A DNA stretch of 24,406 nt from a virus. The notes beneath the pieces were generated by a model. That model was given only the letters and a program-made list of their open reading frames with translations. It ran no database searches and was not told the DNA's origin. Shown in pieces: positions 1 through 5,377 of the stretch. The position numbers and the translations under genes were made by a program. The stretch covers positions 1 through 24,406 of the IMG/VR virus record IMGVR_UViG_3300003321_001124; one strand, given 5' to 3'. Every line of letters begins with the position of its first letter. The first letter of the stretch is position 1.

Positions 1-17
1 AAAAAAAAAAAAAAAAA
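1..17. repeat. Homopolymeric A run at window edge
   Basis: The first 17 bases are all A. A run this long exactly at the edge suggests a contig end or a library or assembly artefact, but a genuine T-tract read leftward cannot be excluded. It lies downstream of the leftward gene cluster. A short palindrome (ACTCA-T-TGAGT, 38-48) sits about 20 bases from it, which is too far for a convincing intrinsic terminator. I see no gene in 1-119. Confidence 0.5.
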
Positions 18-119
18 CCAAAACAGATTATTGCCCAACTCATTGAGTGGTTGATTTTTGATGCTTAATTTGTGCGCGCACTCACACACTTTTGACGACA
101 GCACTACGTTCTCCACCAA

Positions 120-425
120 TTACTTGGTGAAGAACGCGGCGCCGCCTACGGCTTTTAGGACAATATCGGCATTCCTGCGGGCAAGTTCCTTATCTCTGCC
201 ACACTTGGAACAGGTTTGCCAATATGGTTTATTGTGTGTGCAGAACACATAATGGTAGCCACGCGCTTTCGCAGGTTGCGGAGGCGGTGGCACGAAGCGG
301 GTGTCGGGATTACCACCGGGTACGTGTCCTAGACGTTCGTAACCAATCTGAGGTTCGGACGCTTTGCGTTCACGCTCCGCGACATCGGCTAAGGCATCAG
401 CCACTATTTCAGCTATGCTACGCAT
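120..425 (-). CDS. Small hypothetical protein with Cys/His cluster
   Basis: A protein of about 101 residues, read leftward and not recognised. The N-terminal half is helical and charged, with alanine and glutamate/arginine-rich stretches. A proline-rich linker (PPPPQP) follows, then a possible zinc-binding knuckle CTHNKPYWQTCSKCGR (C-x-H-x7-C-x2-C). The C-terminus is a short amphipathic segment. A TTG at 434 would add three residues; I prefer the ATG at 425 because a GGAA lies about nine bases upstream, but neither site is strong. It overlaps the end of the 36-residue gene by eight bases, which fits co-translation within the leftward cluster. The Cys/His knuckle suggests a small nucleic-acid-binding or regulatory phage protein, but this is inference only. 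Confidence 0.6.
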   Translation of the reverse strand: MRSIAEIVADALADVAERERKASEPQIGYERLGHVPGGNPDTRFVPPPPQPAKARGYHYVFCTHNKPYWQTCSKCGRDKELARRNADIVLKAVGGAAFFTK

Positions 426-528
426 GACGGGCAATTCCGGTTGCGACTACTTTCCATTCGTTACCGAACCGAACGTATTCACGGTAGGTTGTCACGCCAG
501 TGCGATAATCATAAATGAACACTGTCAT
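418..528 (-). CDS. 36-residue hypothetical protein
   Basis: A very small leftward gene starting MTVFIYDYRTGVTTYREYV. The ATG is preceded by a strong AAGGAG at about eight bases, which is the main reason to call it. Its stop overlaps the start of the next leftward gene. It is rich in Tyr, Arg and Val and looks like a short beta-strand protein. Two stretches in the upstream leader (around 939-1200, same strand) encode related peptides with the pattern REY-x3-GN or RFGNE, so this may belong to a small repeated peptide family. Function unknown. Confidence 0.5.
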   Translation of the reverse strand: MTVFIYDYRTGVTTYREYVRFGNEWKVVATGIARHA

Positions 529-582
529 TTGGCATTCTCCTTTTGGTAGAACAGACGCAGTGTGATACGTGTCTTCACGGTA

Positions 583-969
583 TCACGCAGTTGCTTCCGC
601 AGCTTGCAGAGTCTCCTCCGCAGCAGCAGCATCCGCTTCCGCTTCAGCAATGAGTCCGCGTGCGGTCTTTGCCAAGGTGTCTCCACCTTTGCTCGCACCG
701 ATGCGAAACTTTTTTGCCAGCTCCGCCATCTTGACAGGGTCGGTGATGTATTCAGGATGATCCGCGAGCACCTGCTGAAATTTGCGGGCGTTCTGCGTTT
801 CCTCCGAATACTGCTTGGAGCGGTCCTTCGCGGTGAGCCCCGTCATGATGCACTCCTCTGCGATGAATTGCAAGGACTTACGGGGTTCGTACTTCTGTTG
901 GTACGCGATAAGCAACGCGACCAGAGCAGGTGACGGATTTACTTCAAGTGTGAGGTTAAGTTTGGACAT
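583..969 (-). CDS. Hypothetical helical protein, 128 aa
   Basis: First gene of the leftward cluster, 128 residues, preceded by AAGGGA about eight bases before the ATG. Residues 1-45 could form a small folded domain (SKLNLTLEVNPSPALVALL). The centre is charged and helical (KQYSEETQNARKFQQVL), and the C-terminal 30 residues are an alanine/glutamate-rich helix likely to form a coiled coil. I do not recognise the family. Being transcribed away from the structural genes, it is more likely an early, regulatory or host-interaction protein than a virion component. An overlapping 54-codon frame (939-1103, same strand) runs into its start and could couple translation. Confidence 0.65.
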   Translation of the reverse strand: MSKLNLTLEVNPSPALVALLIAYQQKYEPRKSLQFIAEECIMTGLTAKDRSKQYSEETQNARKFQQVLADHPEYITDPVKMAELAKKFRIGASKGGDTLAKTARGLIAEAEADAAAAEETLQAAEATA

Positions 970-1211
970 GGTAATTTCCCTTCTGGTACGTCCACGCTCT
1001 GCGTGTCGTCCGTGCTACGCACATCGGCTACGGCTACGTTTTTCACGTGAGAACTCCACATCGACTCGTTACCGAACCTATGCGCAACACGGAAGACACG
1101 CATCACACTACGTCCGTTCAGTTGTAAACGCTTGCACGTTTTGGTCGTTACCGCTTACGCGGTATTCACGCTCAGCACAGATACAGGTGTCGTCCACTTT
1201 CGAGCGTTACA

Positions 1212-1240
1212 CATATAGTGTCCGCGGCAGTAGGCCCCAA
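1212..1240 (-). promoter_or_regulatory. Weak candidate leftward promoter
   Basis: Read leftward, TTGGGG (1240-1235) and TATATG (1217-1212) are separated by 17 bases. The -35 matches consensus at three of six positions and the -10 at four of six. It would give a leader of over 200 bases before the gene starting at 969. This is the best leftward match I found by eye, but it is weak and could be chance. Confidence 0.2.
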
Positions 1241-1323
1241 AAATTTCTATTCTTACGCGGCGAGCCAAAAGGGAACTCAAAAAATTTTTCCGGTTATTTT
1301 CAGCTATCGCTTCTAGCCACAAC

Positions 1324-1340
1324 TGTTTAACAGTTAAACA
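1324..1340. promoter_or_regulatory. 17-bp perfect palindrome, candidate operator
   Basis: TGTTTAAC-A-GTTAAACA is a perfect 8-bp inverted repeat around a single base. It lies about 80 bases upstream of the candidate rightward promoter, in the divergent intergenic region. This size and symmetry are typical of a dimeric helix-turn-helix repressor site. The regulator itself is not identified in the window. Confidence 0.45.
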
Positions 1341-1352
1341 CTTACGGCATCC

Positions 1353-1370
1353 ACGAAGTCATAACTTCGT
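1353..1370. promoter_or_regulatory. Inverted repeat ACGAAGT-CATA-ACTTCGT, candidate operator
   Basis: This has seven-bp perfect arms with a four-base spacer. The right half overlaps the 11-mer TAACTTCGTTA (1362-1372), itself a 4+3+4 palindrome, and the same 11-mer recurs at 1445-1455 at the presumed transcription start. Two copies flanking a promoter suggest cooperative binding or looping by one repressor. The ATAACTTCGT core resembles a loxP arm, but no full loxP site exists. Confidence 0.4.
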
Positions 1371-1415
1371 TATAACAATCCCATAACACCCATTGTTTAC
1401 AATCCAAAAAATATC

Positions 1416-1443
1416 TTGACAACGCTTCGCGTGGCGTGATAAA
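1416..1443 (+). promoter_or_regulatory. Candidate sigma70 promoter for the rightward operon
   Basis: A perfect TTGACA (1416-1421) is followed after 16 bases by GATAAA (1438-1443), four of six matches to TATAAT. The predicted start falls near 1449-1451, inside the hairpin repeat at 1442-1458 and about 40 bases before the first rightward gene. Since the following genes are tightly packed, this could drive much of the structural cluster. No other equally good match was noticed in the window. Confidence 0.5.
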
Positions 1444-1458
1444 CTAACTTCGTTAGTT
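1442..1458. promoter_or_regulatory. Palindrome AACTAAC-TTC-GTTAGTT at the presumed transcription start
   Basis: Seven-bp perfect arms flank a TTC spacer. It begins at the last bases of the -10 element and covers the expected transcription start, a classical repressor position. As RNA it would form a small hairpin at the very 5' end of the transcript, which could instead stabilise the messenger. It shares TAACTTCGTTA with 1362-1372. Confidence 0.4.
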
Positions 1459-1491
1459 CGGCAGACTAAAGGGAGATTTGCAGCCGCGTAT

Positions 1492-1968
1492 ATGTCACTC
1501 AAACCCAAACTTCAGTTGAAACTTGAGCGCATTGCGCGGCTGCGACTTTTCAGTGGTATGAACGATAAGAGCATCGCTGATCTTTTGCAGATTAGCCAGT
1601 CGAATTTCTCCCAAATCGTAGCTCTCGCTGAATACCAGGAAATCGAAAAGCGGCTGGTCGCCGGTGACATTCAAGAGCTTGACATTGCTCTCGCCGGTAA
1701 AACGAAGGAACTTCGTGACGCATTCGCGCCCTTAGTTCCCGCCGCTATGCGGGCATTGCAGGACGCTGTTTTACAGCGCCGTGATTTGAAAACGGCAGTG
1801 ACGGCCGCTGTCAAGATCCTGGATCACGATCCAAACGGTACGTTCCTACCTGCTACGCAGGGCGCCGCGGCTTCGCTGCCACAAAGCGTGCTTCAACAAG
1901 CTGCTGCGGTGGCAAAAACTGTTTCAACACCGACGGTGGTTATGCCACCAGATAAGAGTGTAAACTGA
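1492..1968 (+). CDS. Probable small terminase subunit (HTH DNA-binding)
   Basis: This 158-residue protein likely recognises phage DNA for packaging. Residues about 21-45 (SGMNDKSIADLLQISQSNFS) look like a helix-turn-helix, followed by a long helical region (45-110) suited to ring oligomerisation and a flexible Pro/Ala/Thr tail. Size, domain order and its place two genes upstream of terL fit a TerS; such proteins diverge too far for certainty by eye. The ATG has only a distant GGGAG (16 bases upstream), and no better in-frame start exists. Its stop overlaps the next start (TGATG). The alternative is a transcriptional regulator acting on the nearby palindromes. Confidence 0.6.
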   Translation: MSLKPKLQLKLERIARLRLFSGMNDKSIADLLQISQSNFSQIVALAEYQEIEKRLVAGDIQELDIALAGKTKELRDAFAPLVPAAMRALQDAVLQRRDLKTAVTAAVKILDHDPNGTFLPATQGAAASLPQSVLQQAAAVAKTVSTPTVVMPPDKSVN

Positions 1969-2345
1969 TGCCTTTAACAAATCTCTCCTACAAAGTAGTT
2001 GTTTCCCAACTCGAACAACCGCATCGTTTTGATTGGAATGTGCTCTGTAATGGAAATCCAGCCTGTGGCTGGCAAGCACATTGTCACAATGCCGTTGGCA
2101 TTGGGCGCAACGCCGAACAAGACGCCTACGACACCGCCATTTACCATTTGCGTTCTCGCCACGGTTTCACTGAAAAAGAGGCACAAGCGGCAGTCACTGT
2201 TACCAAACGCGAAGCGAACGGCGCGCAAGCGAATCCGTCTGTTCCGCCCGCCGGCGATGTTTCACGTACCAATGCAGCAAAGCTGACGCCTGCGGTGGCC
2301 AAACCTGGCAGCGGCGTGGTTGTACAGCCGCCGGCGAAGCCTTAA
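1968..2345 (+). CDS. Hypothetical protein with C2H2-like zinc-binding site
   Basis: A protein of 125 residues. Residues 23-66 hold a plausible zinc site, with C27 and C33 (CNGNPACGW) and H60 and H65 (YHLRSRHG), in a C-x5-C-x26-H-x4-H arrangement. The second half (from about 80) is a Pro/Ala/Val-rich tail without obvious structure. It is translationally coupled to the TerS-like gene by a one-base overlap and sits between terS and terL, so a role in DNA recognition or packaging is plausible but unproven. The family is not recognised. Confidence 0.65.
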   Translation: MPLTNLSYKVVVSQLEQPHRFDWNVLCNGNPACGWQAHCHNAVGIGRNAEQDAYDTAIYHLRSRHGFTEKEAQAAVTVTKREANGAQANPSVPPAGDVSRTNAAKLTPAVAKPGSGVVVQPPAKP

Positions 2346-2349
2346 CGAA

Positions 2350-2499
2350 ATTGTGGGGCTGTCGCCCAAATCCAGGCTCTGTGCTTTCCTGACCCGTTTT
2401 CACAACCTGGCCCAGTGAGCATCCAGCCCCACAATGCTTTACCAATGAATCCGGAGATGCTCACGGGATAAAAAACGGGTCGCGCGCCGCCAGGCGCGC
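2350..2499 (+). ncRNA. Candidate structured RNA: H-type pseudoknot leader of terL
   Basis: Four perfect helices can form in 150 bases. S1 is 2350-2361 with 2424-2435 (12 bp). S2 is 2415-2423 with 2456-2464 (9 bp). S3 is 2391-2400 with 2472-2481 (10 bp). S4 is the hairpin 2482-2488/2493-2499 (7 bp, loop GCCA). S2 nests inside S3, while S1 crosses both. The S2 5' strand abuts the S1 3' strand with no linker, the geometry of a coaxially stacked H-type pseudoknot. S4 directly follows S3. A competing hairpin GGGC-TGTC-GCCC (2356-2367) could disrupt S1, so a switch is conceivable. It ends about eight bases before the terL ribosome binding site. It matches no riboswitch or ribozyme I know. Confidence 0.55.
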
Positions 2500-2517
2500 A
2501 ATAAAAAAGGAAGCAAG

Positions 2518-4221
2518 TTGGTTGAAAGATTTAAACCCGTAGTGATTGACCAGACTTGGGACGCAGCCAAGCAGATTCGTGCGCATCGCACCAATTCGCT
2601 TGGTATGTTGTACTATTTTGTCAAGGTCACGCTGCGCAGGGTAAAATTGACCGACGAACTCCATTTGCCTCTTTGTTTGTTTTTTGAGCGCGATCACATC
2701 GAAGATGTAGTCGAGTGGCCCCGTGACCATTACAAAACCACTATGGGCCCAGAAGGTCTCAATATGTGGTCTGCTCTGCCATTCACTACAGAGGACGAGG
2801 ATGAGTTCCATGCGCTTGGTTACTCCGACGATTTTATCGCGTGGATGCACCGGGCACATAACCCGAATACCCGAAACCTCGTCATCTCTGAGAACATCAC
2901 GAACGCGGCAAAAATCGGTACAAGAATCAGATACCACTATGAAAGTAATGATCTTTACCGAGTGCAATTCCCGGAAACATTACCTGATTCAAGTTGTACC
3001 TGGACTAACTATTCGCTACAAGTAAAACGCCCGAAGGGCGGTGTGGGCGGAGCCCACGGCGAAGGAACGTTTGATTTTATCGGCGTAGGCGGTGCGTTAC
3101 AATCTCGGCACTATAATGGTATTATATTCGAGGACGACTTGGTCGGTAGAAAAGCGGTTGAATCACCTTCGGTGATGGAGAAAACGATCAATTTCCATCA
3201 GTTGATTGAGCCGCTTTTTGAGCACGATGACCCGAATTTCTCTGGCCGTAGGCTGGTGATCGGAAATCGATGGGGCTGGCAAGACCTCAATTCATACATC
3301 CGGGAACACGAAAAATCGTTCAACGTCACTACACACTCCGCTCTGGGTGGGTGCTGTATGATGCACCCGCCGGATGTTCCAATCTTACCCAGTGTCTTCT
3401 CCTTCGATAAACTGGCAAAGCTTCGCCAGAAGCTTGGCGCGTATATGTTTTCTTGCCAGTATCTCAACAACCCCTGCGCCCCAGAGGATTCCGAATTTAA
3501 AGAAAGGGACATTCGTCATTTTACAATAAAGGAGATTAATGGCGAGAAATACATTGTCCCCGAAGTCGTTAACGGAGTCGTTCGACCGAAGATTAAGATT
3601 GCGCATCTTGCAAAGGCGCTTATCACTGACCCTAACCATTCTGGCCAGTCTGGTTCTGGTCGCTGCCGTCATGCAATTGTCGTTGTCGGCCTCGACTCGG
3701 AAGGTAATTATTATCTTCTTGACAGTTGGGCTATGGGTTGTTCCTATGACCAGTATTTTGCTCAATTGTATCGTATGGCGGTTGAATGGCGCCTCAACAA
3801 AGTCGGGTTCGAAACCGTAGCTGCACAAAAATTTGCCGCTTTTCATTTGGCCCATTTGAACAAAGTTCAGCCGTGGAAACTGAAAATCGTCGAATGTAAA
3901 GGCGAAGTTCAGCTTCCTGACGGTTCCGTTTCAAAGAAGAAAAAATGGCGTATTTATAACGTCATCGCTCCGATCCTTGAAAGCGGCCGTTTCTGGATGC
4001 GCAAGAACGAAAACGGCATCGTGATGCACCAGGATTTTTTGGGTGAAATGACCACCTTTACAATGACTGAAGGTGGCGGCAAGTATTGCGATCAGATCGA
4101 CGCTTGGGCGTATGCTCCGCAGGTTTTGAAAGCGCCCAACAGTTACGATAAGGATTTGCGGTTCTTGCTTGCTAACCGCGAACAAATGAAGCTTATCAAC
4201 AAGCCGTATATTTTATCGTAA
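2518..4221 (+). CDS. terL: Terminase large subunit (packaging ATPase/nuclease)
   Basis: The 567-residue motor pumps DNA into the prohead and cuts it. ATPase: Walker A RDHYKTT (69-75), Walker B IIFEDD (202-207) and a coupling motif IGNRWGW (248-254). QYLNNP (314-319) precedes the nuclease half, whose RNase H-like acidic residues are probably D371 (ALITDPNHS), E432 (VGFETVAAQ) and D525/D528 (CDQIDAWAY). The length is typical of the family. The start is TTG, supported by AAGGA seven bases upstream; no early ATG exists. It follows the structured RNA 2350-2499 and overlaps the next gene by one base (TAATG). Family assignment is secure. Confidence 0.95.
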   Translation: MVERFKPVVIDQTWDAAKQIRAHRTNSLGMLYYFVKVTLRRVKLTDELHLPLCLFFERDHIEDVVEWPRDHYKTTMGPEGLNMWSALPFTTEDEDEFHALGYSDDFIAWMHRAHNPNTRNLVISENITNAAKIGTRIRYHYESNDLYRVQFPETLPDSSCTWTNYSLQVKRPKGGVGGAHGEGTFDFIGVGGALQSRHYNGIIFEDDLVGRKAVESPSVMEKTINFHQLIEPLFEHDDPNFSGRRLVIGNRWGWQDLNSYIREHEKSFNVTTHSALGGCCMMHPPDVPILPSVFSFDKLAKLRQKLGAYMFSCQYLNNPCAPEDSEFKERDIRHFTIKEINGEKYIVPEVVNGVVRPKIKIAHLAKALITDPNHSGQSGSGRCRHAIVVVGLDSEGNYYLLDSWAMGCSYDQYFAQLYRMAVEWRLNKVGFETVAAQKFAAFHLAHLNKVQPWKLKIVECKGEVQLPDGSVSKKKKWRIYNVIAPILESGRFWMRKNENGIVMHQDFLGEMTTFTMTEGGGKYCDQIDAWAYAPQVLKAPNSYDKDLRFLLANREQMKLINKPYILS

Positions 4222-4592
4222 TGTGGACTTGGCTACAATCCGAAGGTGACCTCTGGCATGATGGACGATTTGTCCACACCGGCTACTCCGGCTTCGGCGA
4301 AGGCAAAAACAATCCTGCGATGCAGGAAATTCATGGTATTGGCCCCTTGCCGAAAGGCAAGTACAAAATGAAGGTCATTACTGAAAACGGCCAGTGGGTT
4401 GATTACGAAGGCAAAAAAGCTCCTGTGATTCGCCTTTTTCCTGCGGCTGAAAATAACATGTTTGGTCGTGATGGTTTCTTGATTCACGGCGATAATAAAG
4501 ACCACACCGCTTCGCATGGTTGTGTCATTGAAGACCATGATATTAGAGTACAAATTGCGTTGAGCGGTGATGAGGATTTAGAGGTCGTATGA
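4221..4592 (+). CDS. L,D-transpeptidase-like / Tlde1 (DUF2778)-type cell-wall enzyme, probable endolysin
   Basis: A 123-residue protein resembling the DUF2778/Tlde1 family, a branch of the L,D-transpeptidase fold acting on peptidoglycan tetrapeptides. Visible are the N-terminal YSGFGEGKNNPAM (22-34), GPLPKGKYKM (41-50), and the catalytic block FLIHGDN with TASHGC, giving H89, S98, H99, G100 and nucleophile C101. No signal peptide is present, so a holin would be needed for access to the wall; the next gene looks like one. Position right after terL and before a holin-like and a lipoprotein gene argues for host lysis. An alternative is a virion-associated or superinfection-related wall modifier. 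Confidence 0.75.
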   Translation: MWTWLQSEGDLWHDGRFVHTGYSGFGEGKNNPAMQEIHGIGPLPKGKYKMKVITENGQWVDYEGKKAPVIRLFPAAENNMFGRDGFLIHGDNKDHTASHGCVIEDHDIRVQIALSGDEDLEVV

Positions 4593-4837
4593 ACGATTTC
4601 ATGAAAGAGCATTTCCCCGACCTGCATCTTGGTTTTTTGATTGTTTTCTTTGTTTGTGCGTCGGGGCTATTTGCCCACTGGCATTACGAAAAACTTGCGG
4701 ATTCGTGCCTTAGCGCCGCGACTGGAACACTTGTAGGCGCCGTGGTTATGCGTTTCCGCCAAAATACAGATCCCGCCGTTCTAAAACTCATACAAAATGG
4801 GAACGGTTCGAAACCTTCTGAAGGAGAAACAAAGTGA
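4589..4837 (+). CDS. Small membrane protein, holin candidate
   Basis: 82 residues with one clear transmembrane segment (about 14-31, LGFLIVFFVCASGLFAHW) and a second weaker one (about 40-55, CLSAATGTLVGAVVMRF), followed by a polar charged tail. Size, topology and a four-base ATGA overlap with the upstream cell-wall enzyme gene match a holin in a lysis cassette. Holins share little sequence, so the call rests on topology and neighbours. Confidence 0.6.
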   Translation: MNDFMKEHFPDLHLGFLIVFFVCASGLFAHWHYEKLADSCLSAATGTLVGAVVMRFRQNTDPAVLKLIQNGNGSKPSEGETK

Positions 4838-5376
4838 GAAAAACTCTCTCTGTCCTGCTGGCATTGGTCATTTGTGTGACCAGTGTTGGTTGCAAGCCTG
4901 AAGTTTACAAAACCATTGAAACCGCCGAACAAGTGGTCTCTGCCGCACAGCAGATTCTCTCGACATCCAACCCGGAAGCCGGAGCAATCCTGGTCCAGGT
5001 GGGGTCTGGATTGTCAACACTTGACGCATTGCTACACCAGTACGACCAGTCAGTGGCAGCCGGCAAGCCTGGCATTGCGACACAGATCCAGGCGGTGGCA
5101 AATACCATTACGGCGAACCTTTCCACCGTCCTTAGCGTGGTGAAGGTGAAAAATCCCGAGCTTATCGAATACATCACGACCGCGGTGGCGATTGCCAATT
5201 CCGTCATCAATGTTGTGATCGCCAATCTACCGACGACCAGTACGGCGCCGGCCATGGCAAGGGCTGATGGAACTGTGGGTGGCGCACTGCCAACGGTTCC
5301 ATTCAAGAACCACAAAGATCTAAAAAAGATCTGGAACGACAAGATCGGCGGCGCCTTCCCAAAGGCAAAGGTCTAA
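4834..5376 (+). CDS. Lipoprotein, possible spanin-like lysis protein
   Basis: 180 residues starting at GTG with AAGGAG eight bases upstream and a four-base overlap with the holin-like gene. Residues 1-20 form a signal peptide ending in TSVGC, a somewhat non-canonical lipobox (Ser at -3), so C20 is the likely lipidated residue. The mature part is helical with long amphipathic repeats rich in Ala, Val, Ile and Thr, then a basic C-terminus. A lipoprotein placed after an endolysin and holin suggests a spanin-type outer-membrane disruption role, implying a diderm host. No transmembrane partner (i-spanin) was found, so this is tentative. Confidence 0.6.
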   Translation: MRKTLSVLLALVICVTSVGCKPEVYKTIETAEQVVSAAQQILSTSNPEAGAILVQVGSGLSTLDALLHQYDQSVAAGKPGIATQIQAVANTITANLSTVLSVVKVKNPELIEYITTAVAIANSVINVVIANLPTTSTAPAMARADGTVGGALPTVPFKNHKDLKKIWNDKIGGAFPKAKV

Positions 5377-5377
5377 G

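Larger units (their letters stand above)
970..1491. other. Divergent intergenic control region
   Basis: A stretch of 522 bases separates the leftward cluster from the rightward packaging/structural operon. It contains a 17-bp perfect palindrome (1324-1340), an 18-bp inverted repeat (1353-1370), a 17-bp hairpin sequence (1442-1458) and a TTGACA promoter-like element (1416-1443). The part between 970 and about 1200 holds only degenerate leftward micro-frames. A long rightward open frame crossing it (782-1330) has arginine/cysteine/serine-rich, non-protein-like composition and was not called. No tRNA-like cloverleaf was seen. Confidence 0.6.

Noticed and set aside
782-1330. 182-codon rightward open frame across the intergenic region
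   Set aside because: It begins inside the antisense of the 128-aa gene, has Arg/Cys/Ser-rich non-protein composition, no ribosome binding site, and overlaps clear palindromes.
1361-1373. loxP-like ATAACTTCGT sequence
   Set aside because: Only one arm-like stretch exists; no 8-bp spacer and second 13-bp arm of a lox site. It fits a short operator palindrome better.
2482-2499. GC-rich hairpin before terL as an intrinsic terminator
   Set aside because: On the plus strand it is followed by A-rich sequence, not a T-tract, and the terL start lies 19 bases downstream; better explained as part of the structured RNA.
2470-2499. Same hairpin as a leftward terminator (T run on minus strand)
   Set aside because: The T tract is separated from the stem by about six bases and no leftward gene lies upstream on that strand to terminate.
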